A DNA stretch of 64,000 nucleotides from Eutreptiella sp. 'Long Island Sound 2002' (GCA_964036045.1 OZ038384.1:39224844-39288843), one strand, 5' to 3'; positions 45,100 to 56,177 are shown, counted from the stretch's first letter. A program made the numbers and translations. The notes: generated by a model not told the origin, from the letters alone.

Positions 45100-45170
45100 G
45101 CTTGTTCCGGCGACGTTCCAATAACTTGTTCCAGCGGTGTTCCAATGGTGTTCTAACAAAAACTGTTTTT
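45100..45170. repeat. Right subterminal fold-back-type motif
   Basis: CTTGTTCCGGCGACGTTCCA followed by a second diverged copy (ttgttccagcggtgttcc), then a partial GGAACAATTTGG near 45,342. It mirrors the left subterminal block. Confidence 0.7.
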
Positions 45171-45357
45171 GAAAACAAGTTTTTTTCACGTGGCAACGCG
45201 CCGGGCAACAAATATGAGCATACCACCGGGGACCCCCAAGGCTAGCAAACAACATATTTTGCCACCATGTACGGGTAGGCTTGGTTGGGGGGTAAATAAA
45301 TTTTGAACTTTTTTTGGTCCGGCCAGATAGCCTAGAACATTGGAACAATTTGGCCAA

Positions 45358-45389
45358 AACAACATTGGGTTTCAAACGCGCACCAAGGG
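45358..45389 (-). repeat. Right terminal inverted repeat
   Basis: Reverse complement of 38,701-38,732, 32 of 32 bases. Confidence 0.95.
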
Positions 45390-45782
45390 CGGCGGCAAGG
45401 GCCTCTTAAGGTTACCGCTGGGCCAGCGCGGCCGCTCCCGCCGGCAGCCCCATCCTGTGGCGGGCTGCTCCGCCTGGGCGGCGCTCGGCTTTGCCGGCTT
45501 TGAGAGCTCCGTACTCGCCTTCACCGGGCATAGGGAGCCGGATATTAGGTCCGTCACCTGTGGTGGGGCGACCGGGCAATCGGCGCGGAAGCCGTGGGCT
45601 TCGGTGCCCCCCGTCCATACCGGCGACCTGGAGCTACAGGCCGCCGGAGCGGCCGTCATGGCGACACAGAGCCACAACCAATGCAGGGAGAGCAGGGGGC
45701 CCGCTAGGCTCACCGATTGGTTGAGGAGCCAGCGGAGGTAGTAGGGATCACGGTTCCGCTTATCCCAGTGCCTTTGCTGCAT
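45390..45782 (-). pseudogene. Gene X, middle part, cut by the transposon
   Basis: The minus-strand frame starts MQQRHWDKRNRDPYYLRWLL and contains a hydrophobic segment (LAGPLLSLHWLWLCVAMTA), then Ser/Ala/Pro-rich sequence. It runs into the transposon end at 45,389. The right-arm homologue (57,230-57,754) has TAG in place of the Trp of QQRHW. Sequence continuity with 38,700 is restored if the transposon is removed. Confidence 0.5.
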
Positions 45783-45867
45783 AGTCTCCCAGGGGATGCC
45801 AGGGGATGTGCCTCGGGGCTAACCCCGCAAATTGGAGCCCGTGCGCACCTCCTTTGTGGACGACACC

Positions 45868-46239
45868 CTAGCGGTAGCTGTCCACCACGTCCGTAATGAA
45901 CGTCCACAAGCCCCCGGGCCACCGTGTAGTGAGTTGTGCACTCTCGGTCCGGGTCTTTTTCCCCTTGAGGATGGAGAGCTGCATGCCTAGGGTGCAGGCG
46001 ATCCTTTCCGTGAGGGGTACACCGACGACTTCGGTGGCCCTGGGCCAGTGCTGCATGGAAGCCAGGAGGGCGTCCTCCACGAGGGCCACACAGTCAATGC
46101 GGCCCACCTGCTGTGGGTGGGCCTTTAGGTGGAGCCGTTTTTTAGCGAGGGAAAGGGTGCGGAATTCTGCCATGCTCCCTGAGGTGTGGCAGATCGCACA
46201 CGGCGCCCCGCGCCGCACACGTCCCTCCACGCACGCCAT
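45868..46239 (-). CDS. Gene X 5' ORF (left copy), 123 aa
   Basis: ATG-to-stop frame nearly identical to 56,774-57,145 (one residue difference seen, T for A near the C-terminus). It has a CAICHTSGSM pair of Cys near the N-terminus and a helical, basic remainder (LSLAKKRLHLKAHPQQVGR; LTERIACTLGMQLSILKGKK). Conservation of the full ORF in both arms supports coding. It may be a separate small gene or the last exon of a gene starting upstream. Function unknown. Confidence 0.5.
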   Translation of the reverse strand: MACVEGRVRRGAPCAICHTSGSMAEFRTLSLAKKRLHLKAHPQQVGRIDCVALVEDALLASMQHWPRATEVVGVPLTERIACTLGMQLSILKGKKTRTESAQLTTRWPGGLWTFITDVVDSYR

Positions 46240-46739
46240 GCCCGCATGGCCGAGTCCCCCTTCGCGGTCCCGTTGGCCGCTCGGTCGCTGGGCCTCCCGG
46301 CTCAGGGCGGGGACACTTGCCGCAACCCTGCAGTGACATCCGCAACGACCGCCACGTCTCAGTTATAGCCTGTCCGCTTGAGCCGAGACGGAGGGGGCTG
46401 CGAGGGTGGAGGCAGGCACCCCCAGTTGTAGCCTTTCCGCGTGCGCCGTTCGGCTGCCGGTGTTGTGGAAGCCAACACCGTGTGCCTCGCCCTTAGGCGG
46501 CCCTAATCAAGTGCATCTTTCAGACCCTTTGAGACCCCGGATGTCAGTTTTCAAAATCAGAATTTTGGAGGAAGCTTTGTCCTACTCGTTGCATGCCATA
46601 CCCTTGTCAATGTTTCTTTGTTTGTTGAGTATCATGTTGCGTGCTATGTTGTGTTGTACGGGCTGTTGTGAGCTGGACAGTTTTGAACTACACAGTCTTC
46701 GCATGATGCATGAGGCCCTAGTAAAACAGTGAAACGGAA

Positions 46740-46835
46740 AAAGAATGAGCTTTGGCTTATTCTTTTGGCCAAACCTGGAGATACACCCTTGTATATGTGT
46801 GTCCTTAGAAAACAATGAGGCAAAGCTCATTCTTT
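46740..46835. mobile_element. 96-bp MITE-like element (left arm)
   Basis: 15-bp perfect inverted termini AAAGAATGAGCTTTG / CAAAGCTCATTCTTT. Present at the equivalent place in the right arm (56,178-56,273). No target duplication was established. Confidence 0.55.
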
Positions 46836-47066
46836 TGGCCAAGTGTTTGTTTGCACACCCCATATAGTGCCCACATAGCAGCCTGCTTGTGAGCTACACG
46901 AGACGTATCACATTTGCCGCGGCAACCTATGAAAGGCTTCCACCACCAAGTTGCAAGGCTAGCACATGCATGATATTCTTGACGGGCTATGAGCTATCGG
47001 CGGTGCATTGGGCTATGGACATTGGCAGGGTATGTGTTTTCATTATTCCTGCGTTGTCATTGTCCA

Positions 47067-49584
47067 CGTGCTTACTTACCTGTAGATCAAGCCCCTTTCT
47101 TTGCCTGTTTGGTGATCAAGTCTAGCTTGTTGCTGACATTATGGATGCAACGCCGTTCGTCACCCTCGTGGCTGGCAACACATACGGGACCAAGGATGAT
47201 TTTCTGGATGCTGCTAATTCTTGGGGTCATATGGCCGAGTTTTTTTTTTCCTTTCCTTTGTCACTTCGTTTAAACAGAAATACCCGCCCCACACTCAAGA
47301 TTTTTCTTAGGCAACTGAGGCTGTTGCGTAGCGGAAGCGCACAGTTAGGTGATTGGTTCCAGCGGCTCAAGAGGCTTATAATTTGTGCCGTGTGATGTTG
47401 TTGCGTTGTGGTCCTCGTGCTAACTTGTTGCGTCACGACGAGGAAGTTGCTCCCACTCGGAGCGTTCCACGCAAGCTAGCACGCTCTGGTTTATGTGCCC
47501 CACGTGCACCGTCTCTGCAACTAGGGCACAGGGATGTGCTGCAGCTTTGTGGCCCCTTATGAAAGGGACTGTATTTGTTCTATGATTTGATATTTTCTAT
47601 TTTGCCGGTTTGACCCCACCCCACATGAGTCAAACACGTCACTTAATAGTATGGCAATTGCTGTAGCTTTTGTTAGCAAGGTAATTAAGATTTTGTGGAA
47701 TTTCCATCCCTTCCCACACTACGAGCTTCTCCTACCAGGCGGGCAAGTTGTTGACTACCACTCCGCTGGTCGTTATGTCAGCACTGTTTGACCTTAGAGA
47801 AGATGAAATACCCCCCCCCCTTCCAATACATCCGTTGCCCGTTGCATGTTCGACGAACGGCAGTGCACGGCACCCAATGGCATCTCAATACGCTTTGAGG
47901 ACTTCAGTCAGGAACTCAGTCACATCTGCTTGGATTAGCTTTGTGTGAAATGTAGGACTACACGTCCCGTGTGCTCCCCATACTCATTGAAGAAACGATA
48001 CACTATAGTATCAAGAAGATGACACATAGTGTTTCATACCATGAATACAATATGCGTCACAAGCTTTTTCGAACCCCCCTCCCCCCACTGTACGGCATAT
48101 GGCACCCATGCAAGTACACCGTCATTGTCACATACTGCCTTTTTTTCCCATTGATGGTGGCATTTGGCCATGGTATTCAGGCACTGGATGTCCCGGTGTA
48201 TGCATTCCCCAAGGTGATCTTTTGGAGCGTATGTTCGTGCGGTTCTCTGTCTGTTAGTTCATTAACTTTTTCCTCGTGTACTGTGCAGAATTCAACAATA
48301 GCTGGACGATCCCACTACTACGGACCCGCATGAGGCAATGTACATGACTGTTCGGAGGGCAGGCCTCATCAAAGCGGAAGTTACCATGGTATGCCCCCCC
48401 CCCCCCCCATGGCAAAGCTCAGTTGTCAGTGCCAGCTTTGTGGCTTGCGCTTTGTGGCCTACTTGCCTCACAAGACAATGTCTGGAGGACCTAGAGGCCG
48501 CTGTATCAACTGGTCAATCATACCGATAATCCAATATCCGTAGCACTGAGGTCGTGCACCGGAAAAAAAACAAGGTATTTCAGCCCCCTTGCTTTGAGCA
48601 TTTCGCATTTCAATGATCCATGGCTCATTGGTGCCAGCTGCAAATCCGGAGACCTGACAATCACGGGCCTAAAGTGCACCTTGGGAATGTACCGGTATCA
48701 GGCAGAGAAAATTTGCATCTATCCAGGATCCGAAAGTGCATTAACGGCAGGCTTGGCTAAGCTCGTGAGGGGCTTGAAGCGCAATAGGCAACGAAAGCTG
48801 ATTTTCATGCATCCTGAAAACCCATTGCTACATCCCAGTAGAAGTATGTGTGCAACTCACCTCACAGGCTCGAGGGTGTGTGGAACAGGCTCGAGGGCGT
48901 CTGGAACAGTCATTATACCCCACCCCCTCCTGTTGATACCACGAATGCCTGAGGAACCGGTGGAGTTGCGACGCCTCGTGCAACCATCCGTAGTGAAATA
49001 TCATGTGGGAAGATGGATAGCGCAGCACGAGGACGACTACCCACCCTGGGAGTCAATCAAGAAAGCACTGATTTGGGAAGGAGCAGAATGGAGTAGCTTC
49101 CGGTGCATCCTAGCAAGACTTGTGGTATACCTTGAGGTGGAAACCAGTGACAAGGTTGCACACACGGTGCATGTTGAAGGACACATTTCTCGTGATGGGG
49201 AACCGATCGAGGGACCACAAGTGATGTTCGTCCACATGGTGAAGCGCGCACTGCCGTAGGCCTTCACGAACCATTGCTTTCAAATGGTGTGCTTTGCAAT
49301 TTGTCACGGTGCTATTTTATCGTGCATCGTTTACAAAATTAGTGAGCCATGGCTCGTTCTGAGACCCGACCCTGCTTGGTTAGTGCTTGAAAAGGCCTGT
49401 TGTTGTCCTGCAGATCTTTGTCGAATCAGAATAAGACGAGGAGTTCTACCCGCACCTGCATGCTTACCATGAATGGAAAGAAATTCAATTTGTTGTCGGG
49501 TTTCCGGAAAAGCTCACTGTGAAAGTGCCTAGTTACTTGAATGTTGATTAGGGTGCTGTGATGTCGCCAACGACGGTTGGCCTG
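47067..49584 (+). CDS. Gene Y (left copy), multi-exon, unknown function
   Basis: Exon-like plus-strand segments in order: 47,141-about 47,250 (MDATPFVTLVAGNTYGTKDD); 47,366-47,562 (AYNLCRVMLLRCGPRANLL); about 47,760-47,940 (SALFDLREDEIPPP; frame disturbed at a poly-C run); 47,971-48,229 (LPILIEETIHYSIKKMTHSV ... VYAFPKVIFWS) with a GTATGT donor; 48,303-48,388 (LDDPTTTDPHEAMYMTVRRA) with a GTATGC donor; about 48,419-48,534 (LSCQCQLCGLRF); 48,600-48,840; and about 48,870-49,259 (QPSVVKYHVGRWIAQHEDDY ... GPQVMFVHMVKRALP). No domain recognised. Three copies in the window suggest a multicopy family. The Gln codon before AEKICIYP is TAG in the right arm, so this copy is the better preserved. Confidence 0.45.
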
Positions 49585-49779
49585 CTCGGCCTGTTGATAA
49601 AGTGTTTAGGTTTGTGCCCGAAGCACCATGACAGAGAGAACTCCGAAGTGCCTAGTGACCTGACTTGGATTCTGATTTACACTAGTCAGCCTGGTCTCCC
49701 TTTTCACTGCGCCGCGCTGCTGGAACTTCTTACTGTTGGAGTGTTATGCATAGGCCCTAGAGTTGAAAGTTCTTAGTCT

Positions 49780-49990
49780 TTAGTCCTCCTCGCGTTTCAC
49801 TTTGCGGGGTGTGGTCTTCTTTGGTGGTGTGGGTTCCTCCTCCTTCTCCCGAATTAGGTCCCCGGCATCATTTTCCTCATCTTGGGGCTTGTGCATAACC
49901 ACAGGCACAACACTCAACAAGCTGTTGTACCAGTCTTTCCACTTGACCACATAAAGGTCGCCATTGGCATACATAGCCTGGAATTGTTGG
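49780..49990 (-). CDS. Terminal exon with acidic/basic tail
   Basis: The minus strand begins after an acceptor-like 'caattccag' and reads AMYANGDLYVVKWKDWYNSL, then a Glu/Asp-rich stretch and a Lys/Arg-rich tail (PPKKTTPRKVKREED) to a stop at 49,780. It lies in the spacer of the inverted repeat and has no copy in the arms. Function unknown. Confidence 0.4.
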
Positions 49991-50883
49991 ACATAGTCTT
50001 ACTAATAAGAAGAAGAAAGAGGGACAACAACAGAAGGAGGCAAAGGATGACACTGTTAAATTCAATCCGACGCGTGGCGTAGCCCTTTTCCCGGGTCGTG
50101 TCAGCACTACTGGCAAGAAGTGAGATCTAATGTGTGTGAGTATAGTATTTAAGCGTATGGTATTTTTCAGGTTCAGCCAGAAGAATGAGCCAAAACTCAT
50201 TCTTTTTTCGTTTTACAATGTTTAGCCTACCGTATACACAATGCGAGACTGTATGGTTCAGTATTGCTGCCATATTGTATTGCTGCCCTGTGTGCCTGGC
50301 ATGCTGTGTTTTTCCACCCACATGTTGTGCAGATGTGCTGCTTGGTAAAACAGCACAGACAAATATTGGCCATGGTTTGTCATGCGTGGTAGTTGGGATC
50401 CAGGTTTGTGACAAACGCACACCGAAAATCATCAGATGGGTTGAAAAACATGCCATTTCGGCGGTTCATGTGCCACGTCTTGCACTGCCACCCTCTGCTC
50501 AACCATGCCCGGGAAACGCTTTCCCCTGTTTTTTGGGGGGTTTCGGGGCAATCCCCCCGCCCCCCCGGGGTACCGCTGCTAGGTCAAAATGCCCCCCCCC
50601 CCCCCCTATTTTATGGGTTTACAAAACAAGGCATTTCTGACACTTGCCAGAAAAAGGGGCCCTCGGGTGGGGCCGTCTAAGCCGCGTGGCTCCTGCCCGC
50701 CCTTGTACCCTCGCACACAAGGCCTAGCCCGCACTTCCACATTGGCGTCCGCACGATAGGCACATTCCGGCTGTAGCCAAACCACGTGAGCCGGGACGGA
50801 TGGGGAGTGAGGGTAGAGGCGGGACATTCCCGGTCGCAGCCACTCCGCGTGCGCCGCTCCGGTGCTGATGGTGTGCTAGTGGT
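49991..50883. other. Inverted-repeat spacer, no supported gene
   Basis: Contains a short hairpin related to the MITE ends (AAGAATGAG at 50,181-50,189, CTCATTCTT at 50,196-50,204) and a poly-C run near 50,590. Confidence 0.4.
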
Positions 50884-51522
50884 GTGCTTACTTACCTGTA
50901 GATCAAGCCCCTTTCTTTGCCTGTTTGGTGATCAAGTCTAGCTTGCTGCTGACATTATGGATGCAACGCCGTTCGTCACCTTCGTGGCTCGCAACACATA
51001 TGGGACCAAAGATGATTTTCTGGTGCTAGTTCTTGAGGTCATATGGCCGAGTTTTTTTTCCCTTTCCTTTGTCACTTCGTTTAAACAGAAATACGCGCCC
51101 CACAGTCACGATTTTTCTCAGGCAACTGAGGCTGCTGCGTAGCGGAAGCGCACAATTAGGTGGTTGGTTCCAGCGGCTCAAGAGGCTTATAATATGTGCC
51201 GTATGATGTTGTTACGTTGTGGTCCTCGTGCTAACTTGTTGCGTCACGACGAGGAAGTTGCTCCCACTCGGATCGTTCCAAGCAAGCTAGCACGCTCTGG
51301 TTTATGTGCCCCACGTGCACCTTCTCTGCAACGAGAGCACACGGATGTGCTGCAGCTTTGTGGCCCCTTATGAAAGGGGCTGTCTTTGTTCTATGATTTG
51401 ATAATTTCTATTTTGCCGGTTTGACCCCACCCCACATGAGTCAAACACGTCACTTAATAGTATGGCAATTGCTATAGCTTTTGTTAGCAAGGTAATTAAC
51501 ATTTTGTTGGGTTTTCCATCCC
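50884..51522 (+). pseudogene. Third, truncated copy of gene Y (part 1)
   Basis: Direct-orientation duplicate of 47,067-47,710, including MDATPFV...NTYGTKDDF and the AYNMCRMMLLRCGPRANLL exon. A short deletion replaces 'LDAANSWGH'. It is interrupted at 51,522 and resumes at 53,047. Confidence 0.7.
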
Positions 51523-51605
51523 AGCTACCCGAGCAGCTATTTCATCTTGATAGGCATCTGCCGCGTTGCTGTCCTGGGGCTCCTTGTCCGTTTGCCATTT
51601 CATTG

Positions 51606-52763
51606 TCAACCAGTCTCCCGTGCGGGCCAGGTCCCTGCCCCAATGTAGAAAGTCCTTGTCACCGGAGGGCACGTGGTGGTGAACACCGCACACACATTAT
51701 CCGCATGATCCATCTCAGGCATTTTGGACGATGGAACTCGCTGCAACGGAGATGCATTGGCATCGCCAGTGGGCACTTTTGAGTCTCGCAACTCTAGTGC
51801 CGCGTTCAAAACATCAAACACACCTGTCAAAGACAATCCTGCCTTTGCATCAACCGCAAGTTGAAAAGGTTCCTTCAGCCGTAGCGCCATGGCATCCCGT
51901 GCCCGCGACGCCTTTTGCGCGTCTCGCACCCAGAGTAGGGTCCAGCACAGATCATTCCAACCGGGCGGTGGTGCAAGAGGTGTCACAGGATGGGGCACAA
52001 AATCATTGAGTAGACCATGGTTTGCAATCTGCTTCTGCAACCATATGCAGAACCACAATACCAAATAGCCACCCTCCCAATGGTTGTCTTGTAGACCAAA
52101 ATGTCGCACAACAATATTTGGACAAGTGGCTACAATGGTGCCCAAGTAATCGTCGTGGTCACAAGAGTCAATGACAAACCTGGCTATTGCACTCACATGT
52201 ACTGTACGCCAGAGAACAACTACTCAGTGTACCTCTGATGGTTCAGTGTTTGTGCATATCAATGTGCCAAAACTTGCAAAGTCCTCGGCCTTTGCGACTT
52301 TTTGCTGCAACTTCCAATAGACTCCTGCGTAGCAGCGCGGGAATGGTAGGAGCTCGAAGGGCCTTGTCTCCATTATTTTCCAAAGGGCCTCCTCAATGAC
52401 AACCACGTCGTCTCCTTCCATCAAGTAGAATTCACCGCAATTCTTACCAAAATTCTGTCGCACTGGTGTCTGGGGACACGGTGCAGCCATCTTACTCGTT
52501 GCCCGCTCCTTGTGAAATTTGGGTTGTTGCTTGAATGCGACTTGCCGGCAGAGATGGGACACCCACTTTGAGGGTAATGCGACATCACTGGCTAAGGCGG
52601 CTGCACCCGGGTGTCGGCAACGGGCCCATTCTTGTGCCTTGCGGGAGGTATATGAGCTTGCAGTGGCCTGCACAATCGAAAAGACGAACTTGGCTTGTGC
52701 CCGATCCCACACTTTGCGGTTCAAATCCTTGATCCACTGCTTAACATCATCGCGTGAAGGCAT
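51606..52763 (-). CDS. Ulp1/C48-like protein, catalytic Cys apparently Gly
   Basis: Exon 1 starts at the ATG at 52763 (MPSRDDVKQWIKDLNRKVWD); the second open segment runs 52,196-51,606. A GT-AG intron of 72 bp (52,273-52,202) would join them as DFA..IHVSAIARFVIDSCDH, giving the His, then Asp (VIDS) order of C48 peptidases. It is followed by GLQDNHWEGGYLVLWFCIW, which matches the Gln and nucleophile block (Q...ECGY) except that the Cys position is Gly. An alternative donor at 52,232 does not keep the frame. A preceding minus-strand exon (53,045-52,870) may belong to the same gene. It is unlike the Ulp1 gene at 1-2254 in the rest of its sequence. Confidence 0.5.
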
Positions 52764-52859
52764 ACTGCTTCCACTGGCTAGTTTGCGTCAGAGGCAGTAG
52801 TGTCCCTTGTAAGCATGAAACAAACCACTGCAAAAAAGGTCGCTACTTGTTAGAAATAC

Positions 52860-53045
52860 ATCTTCCTCATTTCGCGGCCTACCATCTCCTGAGGTCATGA
52901 TGGGGGACATATCTTCCATTGCGATCCAAGAAGGCCTGGTCTTTGCCCAATCCATCAAGCCACCACCCAACAAATACTGCAGCATTCTTGTGACAGTAAG
53001 CGTAGGACTACTTGCTTTGCCTGCATTGAACGGTTCTTGCCAAAG
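52860..53045 (-). CDS. Possible upstream exon of the Ulp1-like gene
   Basis: The minus-strand frame reads MLQYLLGGGLMDWAKTRPSW through DMSPIMTSGDG, ending at a possible donor (g|gtaggcc, about 52,886). Coding-like but unrecognised. Truncated at the insertion boundary near 53,046. Confidence 0.35.
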
Positions 53046-53046
53046 G

Positions 53047-53299
53047 CTTCCCACACTACGAGCTTCTACTACCCAAGTGGGCAAGTTGTTGACGACCACT
53101 CAGCTGGTCTTTATGTCAGCACTGCTTGACCTTAGAGAAGATGAAATACCCCCCTCCCCCCTCCAAATACATGCGTTGCCCGTTGCATGTTCGACGAACG
53201 GCAGTGCACGGCACCCAATGGCATCCCTTTACGCTTTGAGGACTTTAGTCAGGAACTTAGTCACATTTGCTTGGGTTGGTATTAGGTTTGTGTGAAATG
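53047..53299 (+). pseudogene. Third copy of gene Y (part 2)
   Basis: Continues the copy at 50,884-51,522 after the 1.5-kb insertion, corresponding to 47,716-47,955 (SALLDLREDEIPPS...). It stops exactly where the right arm begins. Confidence 0.65.
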
Positions 53300-53691
53300 C
53301 AGGCCAACCGTCGTTGGCGACATCACAGCACCCTAATGAACATTCAAGTAGCTAGGCACTTTCACAGCGAGCTTTTCCAGAAACCCGACAACAAATTGAA
53401 TTTCTTTCCATTCATGGTAAGCATGCATACTGCCGGAGTCATACAAGTTGATGGCAAGCCACTTCTACCCATCACAAGACTGAAATCCACTTACCTATGT
53501 CTTAGTTGCCTTGCTTTCCACCGCACGACCCAAAATACAAATGGAACAGCAAGCCCGAAGTCCCTGGCGAACCGTTGGGTGCGGGTAGAACTCCTCGTCT
53601 TGTTCTGATTCGACAAAGATCTGCAGGACAACAACAGGCCGTTTCAAGCAGTAACCAAGCAGGGTCGGGTCTCAGAACGAGCCATGGCCCA

Positions 53692-55880
53692 CTAATTTTG
53701 TAAACGATGCACCGATAAAATAGCACCGTGACGAATTGCAAAGCACACCATTTGAAAGCAACGGTTCTTGAAGGCCTGCGGCAGTGCGCGCTTCACCATG
53801 TGGACGAACATCACTTGTGGTCCCTCGATCGGTTCCCCATCACGAGAAATGTGTCCTTCAACATGCACCGTGTGTGCAACCTCGTCACTGGCTTCCACCT
53901 CAAGGTATAGCACAAGTCTTGCTAGGATGCACCGGAAGCTACTCCATTCTGCTCCTTCCCAAATCAGTGCTTTCTTGATTGACTCCCAGGGTGGGTAGTC
54001 GTCCTCGTGCTGCGCTATCCATCTTCCCACATGATATTTCACTACGGATGGTTGCACGAGGCGTCGCAACTCCACCACTTCCTCAAGCGTTCCTGGTATC
54101 AACAGGAGGGGGTGGGGTATAATGACTGTTCCAGACGCCCTCGAGCCTGTGAGGTGAGTTGCGCACATGCTTCTACTGGGATGTAGCAATGGGTTTTCAG
54201 GATGCATGAAAATCAGCTTTCGTTGCCTATTGCGCTTCAAGCCTCTCACGAGCTTTGCCAAGCCTGCCGTGAATGCACTTTCGGATCCTGGATAGATGCA
54301 AATTTCCTCTGCCTAATACCGGTACATTCCCAAGGTGCACTTTAGGCCCGTGATTGTCAGGTCTCCGGAATTGCAGCTGGCACCAATGAGCCATGGATCA
54401 TTGAAATGCGAAATGCTCAAAGCAAGGGGGCTAAAATACCTTGTTTTTGTTCCGGTGCACGACCTCAGTGCTACGGATATTGGATTATCGGTATGATTGA
54501 CAAGTTGATACAGCGGCTTCTAGGTCCTCCAAACATTGTCTTGTGAGGCAAGTAGGCCACAAAGCGCAAGCCACAAAGCTGGCACTGACAACTGAGCTTT
54601 GCCATGGGGGGGGGGGGGGCATACCATGGTAACTTCCGCTTCGATGAGGCCTGCCCTCCGAACAGTCATGTACATTGCCTCATGCGGGTCCGTAGTCGTG
54701 GGATCGTCCAGCTATTGTTGAATTCTGCACAGTACACGAGGAAAAAGTTAATGAACTAACAGACAGAGAACCGCACGAACATACGCTCCAAAAGATCACC
54801 TTGGGGAATGCATACACCGGGACATCCGGTGCCTGAAGACCATGGCCAAATGCCACCATCAATGGGAAAAAAAGGCAGTATGTGACAATGACGGTGTACT
54901 TGCATGGGTGCCATATGCCGTACACTGGGGGGAGGGGGGTTCGAAAAAGCTTGTGACACATATTGTATTCATGGTATGAAACACTATGTGTCATCTTCTT
55001 GATACTATAGTGTATCGTTTCTTCAATGAGTATGGGGAGCACACGGGACGTGTAGTCCTACATTTCACACAAAGCTAATCCAAGCAGATGTGACTGAGTT
55101 CCTGACTGAAAACCTCAAAGCGTATTGAGATGCCATTGGGTGCCGTGCACTGCCGTTCGTCGAACATGCAACGGGCAACGGATGTATTGGAAGGGGGGGG
55201 GGGTATTTCATCTTCTCTAAGGTCAAACAGTGCTGACATAACGACCAGCGGAGTGGTAGTCAACAACTTGCCCGCCTGGTAGGAGAAGCTCGTAGTGTGG
55301 GAAGGGATGGAAATTCCACAAAATCTTAATTACCTTGCTAACAAAAGCTACAGCAATTGCCATACTATTAAGCGACGTGTTTGACTCATGTGGGGTGGGG
55401 TCAAACCGGCAAAATAGAAAATATCAAATCATAGAACAAATACAGTCCCTTTCATAAGGGGCCACAAAGCTGCAGCACATCCGTGTGCTCTCGTTGCAGA
55501 GAAGGTGCACGTGGGGCACATAAACCAGAGCGTGCTAGCTTGCGTGGAACGCTCCGAGTGGGAGCAACTTCCTCGTCGTGACGCAACAAGTTAGCATGAG
55601 GACCACAACGTAACAACATCACACGGCACAAATTATAAGCCTCTTGAGCCGCTGGAACCAACCACCTAATTGTGCGCTTCCGCTACGCAGCACCCTCAGT
55701 TGCCTAAGAAAAATCGTGAGTGTGGGGCGGGTATTTCTGTTTAAACGAAGTGACAAAGAAAAGGAAAAAAAAACTCGGCCATATGACCCCAAGAACTAGT
55801 AGCATCCAGAAAATCATCCTTGGTCCCGTATGTGATGCGAGCCACGAAGGTGACGAACGGCGTTGCATCCATAATGTCAG
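53692..55880 (-). pseudogene. Gene Y (right copy), nonsense-mutated
   Basis: Same exon order as the left copy on the opposite strand: MDATPFV exon near 55,880-55,770; AYNLCRVM exon 55,650-55,452; EDEIPPPPSNTSVARCMFDE exon 55,266-55,075, intact here because the poly-C length differs; LPILIEETIHYSIKKM exon 55,042-54,780; and the final exons to about 53,744. The codon before AEEICIYP is TAG (54,315-54,313) where the left arm has CAG, so this copy would be truncated. Confidence 0.5.
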
Positions 55881-56177
55881 CAACAAGCTAGACTTCATCA
55901 CCAAACAGGCAAAGAAAGGGGCTTGATCTACAGGTAAGTAAGCATGTGGACAATGACAACGCAGGAATAATGAAAACACATACCCTGCCAATGTCCATAG
56001 CCCAATGCACCGCCGATAGCTCATAGCCCATCAAGAATATCGTCCATGTGCTAGCCTTGCAACTTGGTGGTGGAAGCCTTTCATAGGTTGCCGCGGCAAA
56101 TGTGATACGTCTCGTGTAGCTCACAAGCAAGCTGCTATGTGGGCACTATATGGGGTGTGCAAACAAACACTTGGCCA

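Larger units (their letters stand above)
38701..45389 (+). mobile_element. Complete two-gene DNA transposon with 32-bp TIRs
   Basis: The 6,689-bp element is bounded by perfect 32-bp terminal inverted repeats (38,701-38,732; 45,358-45,389) beginning CCCTTGGTGCGCGTTTGAAA. Flanking bases are CG on both sides (38,699-38,700; 45,390-45,391), consistent with a 2-bp duplication. The orthologous site in the right arm (CG at 57,612-57,613) is uninterrupted, which proves insertion after the arms duplicated. Cargo: a transposase-like gene and an accessory gene, both plus strand, about 60 bp apart if the first ends near 41,080. The superfamily was not recognised. The intact TIRs and long open exons suggest recent activity; homopolymer frameshifts in the second gene may be sequencing errors. 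Confidence 0.9.
36915..49584. repeat. Left arm of a large inverted repeat
   Basis: Matches 53,300-59,446 in reverse orientation over its whole length, with small indels. Without the 6.7-kb transposon at 38,701-45,389 the arm would be about 5.98 kb. It carries gene X on the minus strand (37.4-38.7 plus 45.4-46.2 kb) and gene Y on the plus strand (47.1-49.3 kb). Confidence 0.9.
51523..53046 (-). mobile_element. 1.5-kb insertion carrying a Ulp1-like gene
   Basis: Splits the third gene-Y copy at the point where the arms read 'ttccatcc|cttcccacac'. Contents are minus-strand exons of a Ulp1-like gene only. No TIR or clear target duplication was found, so the mechanism is unknown; recombination is possible. 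Confidence 0.55.

Noticed and set aside
51523-53046. Insertion as a TIR transposon
   Set aside because: Ends show no inverted repeat or convincing target duplication.
49584-53300. Interpretation of the inverted repeat as organellar (plastid-type) inverted repeat
   Set aside because: No rRNA or organellar genes, nuclear-type introns in the arms and a transposon insertion.
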